Positions 1 to 7,684 of a DNA stretch of 64,000 nucleotides are shown in pieces. The position numbers and the translations under genes are program-made. Positions within the stretch are counted from its first letter, which is position 1. Each line of letters starts with the position of its first letter. Source of the stretch: Methylotenera oryzisoli (GTDB lineage: Bacteria; Pseudomonadota; Gammaproteobacteria; Burkholderiales; Methylophilaceae). The notes beneath the pieces are model-generated. The model was not told where the DNA came from. It searched no databases and was given only the letters and a program-made list of their open reading frames with translations. The stretch is taken from assembly GCF_004661485.1 (NCBI RefSeq), contig NZ_PQVH01000008.1, positions 124,001 through 188,000 on the forward strand. The letters run 5' to 3'.

Positions 1-531
1 TTGCTTATGGGATTTCCAGCCGACATTTATCGTTAGATACCTTTTACCCAAGGGTACATGACACTCAAACTGAAAGCTTTTTTTAAACACTTTTAGCTCG
101 TACCAAAATCCAGCACCTTCAATGCCGTTTGCATAAACACGGCAATAGCTTTCTTTCGGACGACTGAATAGCGCATAGTGAAAGCCATATGCGCAATTGC
201 GCCATAACCACATTAATCGGCAGTAATAGCGAATTAACGATTTACGATCATAATCTGACTGTGTCCATGCCCTTGCGAATGCAAACCAGTGGTCGGTGTT
301 GTACATCCCATACCACCACTCATCAACCGCGTTATCATGAGTTTGAAACCAATAGAGTGGTGTGATGATGTATTCACGCGGCATAGTCACGTATTGTCGG
401 TTAAGGCGCTTGACGACATCATGACGTACCTGTTTTCGTATGAAACAGGCAACCAATGGCGCCAGCAGGTAACAGGCCAGCTCAATAGCTAGTGCTGGAA
501 TAAAATATAAAAGCCAGATTATAACGTTCAT
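1..531 (-). CDS. Phage membrane-associated protein, DUF7338-like (3' end cut by window)
   Basis: Reading from an ATG at 531 the frame stays open to base 1, at least 177 codons. The N-terminus (MNVIIWLLYFIPALAIELA...) is a hydrophobic segment of about 25 residues. It is followed by a soluble part rich in W, Y and H, with DNAVDEWWYGMYN and later RYYCRLMWLWRNCAYGFHYALF. Small phage proteins of this kind, which I recall as DUF7338, sit near tail-fibre genes in many proteobacterial phages. Their function is unknown. The start overlaps the stop of the upstream gene (ATGA), so the two are probably translationally coupled. The family name is from memory. Confidence 0.6.
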   Translation of the reverse strand, partial: MNVIIWLLYFIPALAIELACYLLAPLVACFIRKQVRHDVVKRLNRQYVTMPREYIITPLYWFQTHDNAVDEWWYGMYNTDHWFAFARAWTQSDYDRKSLIRYYCRLMWLWRNCAYGFHYALFSRPKESYCRVYANGIEGAGFWYELKVFKKSFQFECHVPLGKRYLTINVGWKSHKQ

Positions 532-830
532 GGTTTTCCTTCATCGTATTCAATGGAGTTTTCGCAGTGGTTAGCTTCAATCTTGTCTAATATCTTACAA
601 AGTACGCATGCCCATTTTTCACCGCGTTTACGTGCTTTCGCAGCTCTGCTGCTGATTAACTCATCTTCATTACCACCAGTAGTTGCATTACCTAATTGGT
701 CGAAAGATTTAGCGATTAACAAGGCGCGATTACTGCCGCTGATAATGGCACAGAGCATCCAAACTGCTGCAACAAGGTTAGCTGCTTGGCACAGCACCCA
801 GATACCTAGCATGTATAAGCGCCACTTCAT
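528..830 (-). CDS. Small phage membrane protein, conserved, function unknown
   Basis: The product has 100 residues. The N-terminal 30 or so are hydrophobic (YMLGIWVLCQAANLVAAVW) and could be a membrane anchor. The rest carries FDQLGNATTGGNEDELISSR, then WACVLCKILDKIEANHCENS. A pattern of 'DQL-N...GG..DE.ISSR...C..C..LD.I...HCE.S' recurs in small phage proteins that neighbour DUF7338-type genes. The paired cysteines and the HC could bind a metal, but this is not established. It overlaps the next gene by 4 bp and follows the tail-fibre assembly gene by 2 bp, so it is part of the late operon. Function unknown. Confidence 0.6.
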   Translation of the reverse strand: MKWRLYMLGIWVLCQAANLVAAVWMLCAIISGSNRALLIAKSFDQLGNATTGGNEDELISSRAAKARKRGEKWACVLCKILDKIEANHCENSIEYDEGKP

Positions 831-832
831 GC

Positions 833-1291
833 TTATGCCGTGACGATTTCACCAACGCGCTGGATTGATAGCGCCAAGGCCTCATGAACCTCATCAAGCG
901 TTACTAGCGCAATTGTGTTGTCCGCAAGCTTCCAGTTTGCCGTTGTTTGGCCAATAAAATTAGCTGCTGTAATTGCGCTTAACATGTTGTTTCTAGCGGT
1001 TTCGTTTCCGTCGAATATTTTGCCACTGGATGTGGTGACTGTGATTGAATTAAGTGCTAGTAACTTATCTTTTTTAGCCTGAATTACTGCCAGCTCATCC
1101 AACTCATCCTGAGTTGGTGGCGGTGCTACATATTCAACTACCTTACCATTAACAACGTCAAATTTGTTTAGTTGGGCGTTGCAGTAGCGACTATAAAGCT
1201 CATCAGGAATATCCAAAGCGTCATCTGGAATATTTTTGGAAGCTCCAACAACATAAACTCCACCAGTTAATTTTGAGTATTTTGCTTTCAT
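833..1291 (-). CDS. Tail fibre assembly-like protein (DUF4376)
   Basis: The product has 152 residues. The C-terminal half (about 85-150) has the DUF4376 pattern: TTSSGKIFDGNETARNNML, then NWKLADNTIALVTLDEV. Such proteins lie directly downstream of tail-fibre genes in P2-like and other phages, in the place of P2 gene G. They are thought to act as fibre chaperones or fibre-associated proteins. The N-terminal half (YSKLTGGVYVVG...) resembles the start of tail-fibre assembly proteins. It begins 9 bp after the H stop. The role as G replacement is inferred from position and domain. Confidence 0.65.
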   Translation of the reverse strand: MKAKYSKLTGGVYVVGASKNIPDDALDIPDELYSRYCNAQLNKFDVVNGKVVEYVAPPPTQDELDELAVIQAKKDKLLALNSITVTTSSGKIFDGNETARNNMLSAITAANFIGQTTANWKLADNTIALVTLDEVHEALALSIQRVGEIVTA

Positions 1292-1300
1292 TACTGATCC

Positions 1301-2572
1301 TTATTTACCAATTAAAAAAACTTTAGGTGCCGTAGTAACGCCGTTACTTGACGCACTTCCAGTTTGATTTCTCTGAACAACCATATTAGTTAATGTAGGT
1401 GGTGACGATTGATAAAACAAATCACAAGCACCAGATGCAGACGCTTGCTGAGTTGAAACGCTAGAAAAATATGCTGCGGTTACAAAAGCAAGCGGGAATG
1501 TGACGGTTTGACTAACCTCTGTGTTATTTGCCGGGTCTGTCGCACCAGTTGCCCACTGGAAAATAATACCCCCTAGCCAATCTGGGAATTTAATAAAACC
1601 ATTTGTAGTAAATGAGTAAGAAAACCCAGCCGCCACAGCTATTGCTGACATGGCACCACGAATCCAGCTAGTGCTTGCCGCACTACTGCTGTTGTCCACA
1701 AAAGTAGGGTCGCTAGCAGCAGTGACAACTGTTGAGGCGCCAACCTTCTGAAACGTTAAACCAGTGACGCCAATCGTCACCGCACCATCGTTGGTAACCT
1801 GCCAGTTAGTATCTGCATTGGTAGCACCTTGTTCAACTAGAATGATTGCGCCGCTGTTTATCTCAGCCCCGGTATCGGCATCTAAGGCTCTAGTGGCTGG
1901 CACTGCCGCACCATTCCAAATATAGATGCCACGGTTAGCTGCAGTAGCATTGTCTTTTTCTAAAAATCTATCACCAATAACCATCGCCACACCATCAATG
2001 TTTGCACCAGGTGCTGCTAAGTTAATTGCAGCAGTTGAAGCGACCTTTACGCTGGCTTTGTAATCTAATTGGTATAGGGCTTGGCTAATTGCATCTTGTA
2101 CGAATGCAGTGGTAGCAATTGACGTGTCGTTATCACCAGATGCAGGTGTAGGTGCTTTGGGGTCTCCTGTGAATGTGGGTGAAGCCAATGGGGCTTTTAA
2201 AGCTAAAGCAGCTGTCATCGTAGCTGCAAAGTTAGCGTCGTTACCTAAGGCTGCGGCTAGTTCGTTTAATGTGTCTAGCGCTGCAGGAGATGAAGCTACT
2301 AAGTTTGCAATAGCCGTTTTCACAAATGCAGTGGTAGCAATTGATGTGTCGTTGTCAGCAGCCGCAGGGGTAGGTGCCTTAGGGTCGCCAGTAAATGTTG
2401 GTGACTCCAATGTTGCGCGTAATAGCAATTGAGCTAACAAATATTGCGTACGGCTTGCCAATTGTTTTGCTTGTAGGTTATCAATCCCTTCAGCACCACC
2501 CATCACAGGGTCGTCTGTTTCTAACTGGTAGATCTCAGCTTCCCATGCATTACCTTCTACTAAACCTGTCAT
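1301..2572 (-). CDS. H: Tail fibre protein, P2 gpH-like N-terminus with gp53-like C-terminus
   Basis: The product has 423 residues and forms the side fibres that contact the host. Residues 1-50 resemble the conserved P2 gpH virion-attachment end (QLETDDPVMGGAEGIDNLQAKQLASRTQYL). Two near-identical fibre repeats follow at about 55-88 and 128-162, each with SPTFTGDPKAPTPA and DNDTSIATTAFV. The C-terminus (NGFIKFPDWLGGIIFQWATG...) resembles the gp53-like tail-fibre tip domain, the likely receptor-binding part. It is shorter than P2 gpH (about 670 residues). It starts 12 bp after the stop of I. The receptor is unknown. Confidence 0.85.
   Translation of the reverse strand: MTGLVEGNAWEAEIYQLETDDPVMGGAEGIDNLQAKQLASRTQYLLAQLLLRATLESPTFTGDPKAPTPAAADNDTSIATTAFVKTAIANLVASSPAALDTLNELAAALGNDANFAATMTAALALKAPLASPTFTGDPKAPTPASGDNDTSIATTAFVQDAISQALYQLDYKASVKVASTAAINLAAPGANIDGVAMVIGDRFLEKDNATAANRGIYIWNGAAVPATRALDADTGAEINSGAIILVEQGATNADTNWQVTNDGAVTIGVTGLTFQKVGASTVVTAASDPTFVDNSSSAASTSWIRGAMSAIAVAAGFSYSFTTNGFIKFPDWLGGIIFQWATGATDPANNTEVSQTVTFPLAFVTAAYFSSVSTQQASASGACDLFYQSSPPTLTNMVVQRNQTGSASSNGVTTAPKVFLIGK
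2101..2412 (-). repeat. Duplicated fibre-repeat module inside H
   Basis: DNA at 2101-2190 and 2321-2412 encodes the same fibre repeat twice, with mostly third-position differences. Both contain 'aatgcagtggtagcaattga' on the plus strand. Such repeats form the shaft of phage fibres and are recombination points between phages. Confidence 0.75.
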
Positions 2573-2584
2573 CGTTTACTCCTG

Positions 2585-3145
2585 TTAAATCGTAATTAAT
2601 CCGCGTGTATAACTGCCGTTACGTGTTGCATTACCGTTGTGTCTTAAAGCTGCTGCAGTAAAATCCATATCGACCAAATGGCAGCAGTTACGCTTTACTG
2701 AAGCGATCATGCGTAGGATTGCCTGTGATTGATCTATGGTGATCGGGCGCTGCAGGACAATGCGAAAAGTTGCCCATTGTGTAGGCCCACCACGGCGGCG
2801 TAGGCCATTACGCGTAGCTTCACCGTTGTGTTTGATGTAATTAGCGCGCTCAATAAGAATTGCATCTGGATGACCGCGAATTGCTAGTGCATCTAATACT
2901 GCTTGAGGGGTACCTTTGCGCTCGTGAATTGGGATTGACTCTTCAATGGCCGCACGTTTTTTCTGCTCTGACCAATCGGTCTCCCAGTCATCAACTGAGT
3001 TTGCCCACGCTAACCATGGCAGTAAGCTTTTAGGGCAGGTTTGCGCGCTCCATAGGTTAGGGATTTGCTTTTCATTCTCATAATTAGTGAGCACTTTTTC
3101 TAGCGCACGCTCAAGTGGGGTGGTGTTTTTTGGGAGTAGCGTCAT
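2585..3145 (-). CDS. I: Phage tail protein I (baseplate)
   Basis: The product has 186 residues and matches P2 gpI, a baseplate wedge-tip protein that links fibre H to the baseplate. Family features are LLPKNTTPLERALEKVL at the start and NLWSAQTCPKSLLPWLAWANSVDDWETDWSE in the middle, with W-rich LPWLAWA and VD.W. These are typical of the P2 gpI / tail_P2_I family. The start overlaps the stop of J by 4 bp (ATGA), as in P2. The C-terminal third has RRGGPTQWATFRIVL. Length fits the family. Confidence 0.9.
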   Translation of the reverse strand: MTLLPKNTTPLERALEKVLTNYENEKQIPNLWSAQTCPKSLLPWLAWANSVDDWETDWSEQKKRAAIEESIPIHERKGTPQAVLDALAIRGHPDAILIERANYIKHNGEATRNGLRRRGGPTQWATFRIVLQRPITIDQSQAILRMIASVKRNCCHLVDMDFTAAALRHNGNATRNGSYTRGLITI

Positions 3146-4041
3146 CCTGTAATCTCCACAATTGCCACCGTTAATTCGGTGCAGAATGCTGCTTGATGAT
3201 CCGCCACTGTGATGTTTTCACTAATATTTAGCGTTACATCCCAAACTCCTTCTTGCTTTGCTGCTTTATGAAAGCCTGCAATGGTGTGGCTTACGCCTAA
3301 TTTGCGGCTGGTTTCTATATAGTTAGCAACTGCATTGTTAGATGCGGATACGATTAAGTTGTGGTCTGGCCCTTTGTATACTTTTAAGCCTACGTTTAGC
3401 GTGTAGGTGATGATTTCAGCCGCTTGCACGATGACTTCTTCACACATTGGTCTGATGTTATTGGGGTTAACTCTTGCCTCAACTGCATCGAGTATTGGTT
3501 GGCTTGGTACACCTTGCCCCTCACGTGATAGAACGGTGACTAGGCTTGTGCCTGGTACTGGGCTAGATGCAAATGCGTCTTTCACCATGCCGTGTGCGCT
3601 TAGTGCGTGGAATTTGTAAGCCTCAGATGGGCCTGCGCATGAGTAAGACTCTGGTTTAAGTGCCAAGCGGTTTCGGAAGTCTGTGTCTGACTCCATCACT
3701 TGCTCAACTGGTGGGAATGCGTCAGGGTCTGCCTCAGTAATGACTAGTCGCAGCTCACCGCGATAGTAAGTAAAGCCGATGTGATCAAGGTCTGGCCCTG
3801 AGCTGTATGCAAGTAATACTGCTTTAGCTTCATCGTTATAGCGAGCCTTTAGCCTTAACTCACGCCATGCTGCTAGTTGCATAAGCTTTACTAGTGGCTC
3901 TGATTCCAGTGTTAAGGTTTCTGCACACTCAGGGGCTAATAGAATTAGCTGATCTTTGTAATCTTGCAAGATAGATTCAAAGTCTAAGTCTTCAATCAGA
4001 CTTGGTGCTGGAAGCTCTGATAAGTTAATGGCTACAGTCAT
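3142..4041 (-). CDS. J: Baseplate assembly protein J
   Basis: The product has 299 residues, close to P2 gpJ (302), a baseplate-J wedge component. Visible family motifs are LPAPSLIEDLDFESILQ near the N-terminus, the stretch LLAYSSGPDLDHIGFTYYRG at about 75-95, and SDTDFRNRLALKPESYSCAGP, where the LxPExxSxAGP pattern is typical. It overlaps I and W by 4 bp on either side, so W-J-I is a tightly coupled baseplate unit. There is no sign of damage. Confidence 0.92.
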   Translation of the reverse strand: MTVAINLSELPAPSLIEDLDFESILQDYKDQLILLAPECAETLTLESEPLVKLMQLAAWRELRLKARYNDEAKAVLLAYSSGPDLDHIGFTYYRGELRLVITEADPDAFPPVEQVMESDTDFRNRLALKPESYSCAGPSEAYKFHALSAHGMVKDAFASSPVPGTSLVTVLSREGQGVPSQPILDAVEARVNPNNIRPMCEEVIVQAAEIITYTLNVGLKVYKGPDHNLIVSASNNAVANYIETSRKLGVSHTIAGFHKAAKQEGVWDVTLNISENITVADHQAAFCTELTVAIVEITG

Positions 4042-4400
4042 CTTAGGCCGCCGATAGGGATGTTAATAGATAGGCTATTGCCAGCTTGTGGGCCATCAAT
4101 ACGCACCGCATGCATGTCAATATTAGTTGCGCCATTTTCAGCGCCTAATGTGACGTTTACTTGCCTAATGGCGATACGTGGCTCCCACTTTGCTAATGCG
4201 CTAACCGTGGCTGCAATAAGCCTTAAGTTGTTTGGGGCGTTGTGTGGGTGATCAATCATCTCAGGCAGCAGTGAGCCGTAGTCGCGGCGCTCGATGCGTG
4301 TGCCGATGAGCGTGGTTAAAATGTCGCGGCAGCTTTGCCAGATATGTTCTATATCTGTAATTTTGCGGCCAGTTTTTGCGTTCATGCCTATGCTTTTCAT
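4038..4400 (-). CDS. W: Baseplate protein W (GPW/gp25 family)
   Basis: The product has 120 residues and belongs to the gp25/GPW baseplate wedge family. The typical core is visible: DIEHIWQSCRDILTTLIGTR, then RRDYGSLLPEMIDHPHN, matching the 'ILt..GtR..rpdyGs.l..liD.P' pattern. It overlaps V at its start and J at its stop by 4 bp each. It works with J and V in the P2 baseplate. Confidence 0.92.
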   Translation of the reverse strand: MKSIGMNAKTGRKITDIEHIWQSCRDILTTLIGTRIERRDYGSLLPEMIDHPHNAPNNLRLIAATVSALAKWEPRIAIRQVNVTLGAENGATNIDMHAVRIDGPQAGNSLSINIPIGGLR

Positions 4401-4993
4401 ACTGGCTGGCCTGTGTTGCTACCACCGGCCACAACGCCGGGGTGTAGGTGGTGTACGAGGCTGATGCCGTCCGCTGTAACGTCACCAGTAATATTTGCGC
4501 CAGTGTTTTCGCCTGCATAGCCGACCATGCCGTTTTCATATGTGAGTAAGTCTTGAATGTTGACCTTGCCTGTGAAGGTGACTTGTGGGCAGTCAATCAG
4601 GATGGATGTGGCAGCTTGTACCAGTGCGGTTTTAATACCAGTGGCATTAAGTGCACCAGTAGCATGGTTGTAGCTTATGATGGCGCCGTCTGGGTATTCA
4701 CGCACGCATTCTTCAGGGTTGGTGCTTGGTGCATTAAAGGCGTTACTGTAGAGGCCAACTAGCACTACACCTGCAGCAACTTCACCACTTGGGCTTAATA
4801 CAATGCATTGCTCACCTTCGGTTGGTGGATCCCAATCTTTAGTTGTGCCGGCACGTAAGTTAAACCAACGTAACCAGCCTGTAGTCAAGCCGCCACTAGC
4901 CACACGGCAAACTTTTTGGTCGTGATCAACCTCGTGTATTGTGCCTACACGGATGAGGTTTTCAATTAATCGGGAGAGTAGGGCTAAATCCAT
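4397..4993 (-). CDS. V: Baseplate spike protein V
   Basis: The product has 198 residues, near P2 gpV (211), the membrane-piercing spike at the tail tip. The N-terminal OB-fold region is visible (IENLIRVGTIHEVDHDQKVCRVASGGL...WLRWFNLRAGTTKDWDPPTEGEQCIVLSPSGE). A short beta-helix part follows, then a histidine-bearing end (HHLHPGVVAGGSNTGQP) that in P2 contributes to an iron site. It is the first gene after the dyad/-10 element at 5018-5060, which is probably its late promoter. V-W-J-I-H then form one transcription unit. Confidence 0.92.
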   Translation of the reverse strand: MDLALLSRLIENLIRVGTIHEVDHDQKVCRVASGGLTTGWLRWFNLRAGTTKDWDPPTEGEQCIVLSPSGEVAAGVVLVGLYSNAFNAPSTNPEECVREYPDGAIISYNHATGALNATGIKTALVQAATSILIDCPQVTFTGKVNIQDLLTYENGMVGYAGENTGANITGDVTADGISLVHHLHPGVVAGGSNTGQPV

Positions 4994-5017
4994 GTGATGA
5001 ATTTAACTAAGTGCAAA

Positions 5018-5060
5018 ATAGTAGTGTGGCTAGGGCAGTTCTATACGTAATAAATAGAAC
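5018..5060 (-). promoter_or_regulatory. Candidate phage late promoter upstream of V (dyad plus -10)
   Basis: The plus strand at 5038-5060 reads GTTCTAT-ACGTAATAA-ATAGAAC, a perfect 7+7 dyad with a 9-bp spacer. On the minus strand it is followed 14 bp later by TACTAT (5023-5018), a plausible -10. The same dyad with a TACTAG at almost the same distance lies upstream of O (11362-11403). P2 has activator-dependent late promoters at exactly these two places (PV and PO), so this is a probable Ogr-type activator site. The sequence differs from the TGT-N12-ACA dyad I recall for P2. Confidence 0.65.
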
Positions 5061-5069
5061 TATGGCGAG

Positions 5070-5522
5070 TTACTTTGCTAAGTGATCAATCACCTGGTCT
5101 TTGATGTGGTTGATATCTGCATCGGTAAAGCCTAGTAGCTGGCGCTCTGGGTATTTAACAGTGAGGTTACGGATGCGGCTGACACGATCACGCAGGCCAA
5201 ACTGGTGAACCTTTGCGATGCGCTCTACTTGTGGCGTAAACGAGATGCTCACTTGGTTTTGTGTGGCCTTGGCTTTTAAGTGCCGGTTAAGTTTAATTTT
5301 AGTAAACATAGCACGTTTTATGCGACCTTTTTTACTGCGTTTTTGTGGTTTGCGTGGCTCGTATGCAGTGCCGTCTGGGTTACGCTGTGCAGTAATGCGC
5401 TGCGCTTGTGATGCTCTTAGGTCTTTGGCTATTTCTCTCGATAGCGATTGGCGTGCGGTACCGTTAAGGTTTTGCACCAAGCCTTGGGCGAACACTTCTA
5501 GTTTTTTTACATCATCAGTCAT
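5070..5522 (-). CDS. S: Tail completion protein S / virion morphogenesis protein
   Basis: The product has 150 residues, the same as P2 gpS, which finishes the head-proximal end of the tail. The basic middle part (EPRKPQKRSKKGRIKRAMFTKI) and VHQFGLRDRVSRI match the phage virion morphogenesis family, where HQFGLRD is conserved. LLGFTDADINHIKD near the C-terminus is also typical. It overlaps R by 4 bp. A gap with the late-promoter dyad separates it from V. Confidence 0.9.
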   Translation of the reverse strand: MTDDVKKLEVFAQGLVQNLNGTARQSLSREIAKDLRASQAQRITAQRNPDGTAYEPRKPQKRSKKGRIKRAMFTKIKLNRHLKAKATQNQVSISFTPQVERIAKVHQFGLRDRVSRIRNLTVKYPERQLLGFTDADINHIKDQVIDHLAK

Positions 5523-5998
5523 TGGATAATAACTTCAAGCGGCGTTTGCAGTACTTCATTATCGTTAGCGAATAACTGCCAGCCAGTAGGGCCGGTGATG
5601 TCGAGTAATTTAGGCTCTTCTGCATGGCGAGAGACTAGCTTCCCTTGCTCTAAGGTAACAATAACAGCCTCTGTGAGCGCAAGTGTGATGCTGATATCTG
5701 TGTTTTTATGGTTGATTATTTCTGCCTCAAAACTCATGCCACTATCTGGCTTGCCAGTGAGTAAGCTTGGCTGATGCTCTCTCACCCAAACCAATAGCGG
5801 GATAAAGATATTGTCTGAGTGGGCGCTGTAGTCTGTAATGATGACATTCAGCGTGTAGTGGTACTCAAAGCTAAAGGTCGGTGCTTGTGTGCTGACGATT
5901 TGACCTTTATCGATAAAAACCAGCACTCGCTCTGGGTTCTTTTTCAACTCTGGGAGGGCTGCTTCTAACGCAGTACGCAAGCTGCTTGGTTTATTCAT
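5519..5998 (-). CDS. R: Tail completion protein R
   Basis: The product has 159 residues, like P2 gpR (155). I start at the ATG at 5998 rather than an upstream in-frame ATG at 6055. The protein then begins MNKPSSLRTALEAALPELKKNPERVLVFIDKG, matching the conserved 'MxKPxSLRxALtxavpxLkxNPdxlxxFidxG' start. The longer frame would only add residues overlapping Rz1. The W-rich middle (IPLLVWVREHQPSLL) is typical. It overlaps S by 4 bp and the Rz1 stop by 8 bp. Confidence 0.9.
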   Translation of the reverse strand: MNKPSSLRTALEAALPELKKNPERVLVFIDKGQIVSTQAPTFSFEYHYTLNVIITDYSAHSDNIFIPLLVWVREHQPSLLTGKPDSGMSFEAEIINHKNTDISITLALTEAVIVTLEQGKLVSRHAEEPKLLDITGPTGWQLFANDNEVLQTPLEVIIQ

Positions 5999-6272
5999 TT
6001 TTTGAGCCTGTGCTTGTACGGTTACTTTGTTTTTGTTGGCATTCGTAAACGGCATCTACTTGAGACGCACAATCGTGCCATGCTGCTTCTGCCGCCTCTA
6101 CATTGCGGCGCAAGTCACCATTAGTTTGTGGGTTGGAGGCTGGTAATTGGCAGCGCGTCACGCTCGGACAGCCAATTTCTATAATCCTGACTTCCGGTAA
6201 AGGTGGGGTGCTGCCGCAAGCTGATAACAGGATCAGGCAGGCGAGTGTTAGACCATGTTTTAATTTGCTCAT
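5991..6272 (-). CDS. Rz1-like spanin outer-membrane lipoprotein (LysC equivalent)
   Basis: The product has 93 residues and begins MSKLKHGLTLACLILLSACGS, a lipoprotein signal with lipobox LSAC (Cys at about 19), then a proline-containing stretch (TPPLPEV). It begins inside Rz in another frame and overlaps it over 6121-6272. This nested layout is typical of Rz/Rz1 spanin pairs. With Rz it would fuse inner and outer membranes in the last step of lysis. The tail is longer than minimal Rz1 proteins and carries extra cysteines. Confidence 0.82.
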   Translation of the reverse strand: MSKLKHGLTLACLILLSACGSTPPLPEVRIIEIGCPSVTRCQLPASNPQTNGDLRRNVEAAEAAWHDCASQVDAVYECQQKQSNRTSTGSKNE

Positions 6273-6561
6273 TTTCTTGCTCCAATGTGCGGATAGTTTG
6301 CTCGTGCTTGGTTAATAGGTTTTTAGTGGTAGATAGCTGCGCAATTAGATTGCTGTGTGCTGCTTGGTTTTCTTTTTCGCGCGTTGTAATCTGCGTGATG
6401 ATTTCCTGCTGCGCGTTTACCTGTGCCTTTGCTGCATTACGCTCTACCGTTAACAAGTTGTTATCACCGGTGAGAGATTTGTTTTTATAGGCGAGAATGC
6501 CTACAGCTGCTACGGACGTAATGATTAAGCTAACGATTATCCATGTTTTAATATTGGTCAT
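6121..6561 (-). CDS. Rz-like inner-membrane spanin (LysB equivalent)
   Basis: The product has 146 residues. An N-terminal membrane segment (IIVSLIITSVAAVGILAY, about 8-25) is followed by a long coiled-coil-like region rich in Q, E, K and T (35-100). The C-terminus has NTRLPDPVISLRQHP and QDYRNWLSERDALP, the signature of P2 LysB-type Rz proteins. The start overlaps the endolysin stop by 4 bp. The Rz1-like gene is nested in its 3' half. Confidence 0.88.
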   Translation of the reverse strand: MTNIKTWIIVSLIITSVAAVGILAYKNKSLTGDNNLLTVERNAAKAQVNAQQEIITQITTREKENQAAHSNLIAQLSTTKNLLTKHEQTIRTLEQENEQIKTWSNTRLPDPVISLRQHPTFTGSQDYRNWLSERDALPITSLQPTN

Positions 6562-7367
6562 GCTGTGGCCGTTTCTTCCGCATAGCGGTCATAAGCACGG
6601 GCTAGTTTGGTGTCGTACATATTGTTTTTGTAAGCAGGGCCGTTGTAGATGCGTGCGAAGTCTGCCCATTTTTTTGCCTTTAGCGCTTTGTGTAACGTTA
6701 CATCGGCCTGAATGAAGCGAACAAATGCGGTGAGTTGCGCAGCCTCGCCACTTTGCATGCTCTCAACAAAGTGTTGAATGCTGTTATAGCCTAGTGCCTT
6801 CCAGTGGTAGCCCATGATTTGGAACTGCCCCCAGCTGCAGGACTCTAGCGCGATGTCGTGATCAATGGCTTGTGCTGATTTAAGGCGCGTGTACTCTGGC
6901 CAGCCGCCACGGTAACCACCAGGCACTTGACCTACCAATTTAGGGTATTTGATAGCGAGGGTGTCTGCATCGTAGCCAGCTGCTTTAAGGCGGCGATACA
7001 TGATGTGGCGCTCAAACAGTATTTTTGCCCGGCCATCTTCAAAGAAGCCAGCGCCGTTGCTTTCTACTTCGTTCACGGCCATGATGCTTGGCACTGATAC
7101 GCCTAATGCTTCTGCAGCTGCGATGATGTGCTGTTGCGTGAGAAACTTTGGGTTTTTATTACGCGTTCTTAATGTTTGTAAGGTTTTTTCACCCACCAAG
7201 CCGTCAGGAACCAAGCCCATTTTAGTTTGAAATGCTTTAACTGCTTGCTCGGTGTTTGCATCAAACAGTGAGTCTTCTTTGACGTTGTAACCCTGTGCTA
7301 CTAGCAGGCGTTCTACTTCACGTACTGCATCGCCTAGATCACCGTTGCGGATTAAAGCTGTTGTCAT
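6558..7367 (-). CDS. Endolysin: peptidoglycan-binding domain plus N-acetylmuramidase
   Basis: The product has 269 residues and is modular. Residues 7-66 are a PG_binding_1 domain (GDLGDAVREVERLLVAQGY, then AFQTKMGLVPDGLVGEKT). Residues 80-265 are an N-acetylmuramidase (DUF3380) domain with VNEVESNGAGFF (Glu100/102 near the catalytic site), ILFERHIMYR and SCSWGQFQIMGYHW. No signal peptide or SAR segment is seen, so release should depend on the holin encoded just upstream, whose stop overlaps this start. It differs from the single-domain lysozyme (gpK) of P2. Confidence 0.92.
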   Translation of the reverse strand: MTTALIRNGDLGDAVREVERLLVAQGYNVKEDSLFDANTEQAVKAFQTKMGLVPDGLVGEKTLQTLRTRNKNPKFLTQQHIIAAAEALGVSVPSIMAVNEVESNGAGFFEDGRAKILFERHIMYRRLKAAGYDADTLAIKYPKLVGQVPGGYRGGWPEYTRLKSAQAIDHDIALESCSWGQFQIMGYHWKALGYNSIQHFVESMQSGEAAQLTAFVRFIQADVTLHKALKAKKWADFARIYNGPAYKNNMYDTKLARAYDRYAEETATA

Positions 7368-7684
7368 AGTGGACTCCTGTTTTTAAGTTTGTTGGTTAGC
7401 CAGATTTCCATTGCATAAATTGCGCGGCTGCCCATGTGTCCTGAAATACCTACTATTGCAGCTGTGATAAGCGCATTAAAATTTGCTGCTTCGCATAGCC
7501 AGAATGTGAGGACACCAGCAAACCCAGCCGTTACAATCTCACCGATTAACTCCACAAAGTTGCAGGCGCGAGCTTCACCTTTTTTAACTTTGTTGATAAA
7601 AGAAACTAAGCCGCCCCAGCAGGACAGAAAGATTACCCATCCATAAGTGATGAGCTGATAAGTGGTAGGGTCTTTTTCAGGCAT
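7364..7684 (-). CDS. Phage holin (LydA-like, class with three hydrophobic segments)
   Basis: With the start at 7684 the product has 106 residues, MPEKDPTTYQLITYGWVIFLSCWGGLVSF. Further hydrophobic stretches are IGEIVTAGFAGVLTFWLC and ALITAAIVGISGHMGSRAIYA. The start MPEKDPTTY and the GISGHMGSRAI motif recall LydA-type holins of betaproteobacterial P2-like phages. In-frame starts at 7711 and 7855 exist, but they would run deep into the zinc-ribbon gene and add charged, nonconserved sequence. It should form the lesion that lets the endolysin out. It overlaps the endolysin start by 4 bp. Confidence 0.82.
   Translation of the reverse strand: MPEKDPTTYQLITYGWVIFLSCWGGLVSFINKVKKGEARACNFVELIGEIVTAGFAGVLTFWLCEAANFNALITAAIVGISGHMGSRAIYAMEIWLTNKLKNRSPL

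Noticed and set aside
553-843. 96-codon plus-strand frame opposite the small phage membrane protein
   Set aside because: The minus-strand gene has coupled overlaps, a membrane segment and conserved Cys motifs. The plus frame has none.
2109-2432. Plus-strand frame opposite the tail fibre repeats
   Set aside because: Its alanine- and valine-rich translation comes from the antisense of the fibre repeats.
4261-4596. 111-codon minus-strand frame across the V-W junction
   Set aside because: It overlaps two well-supported baseplate genes in another frame and has low-complexity, H- and T-rich sequence.
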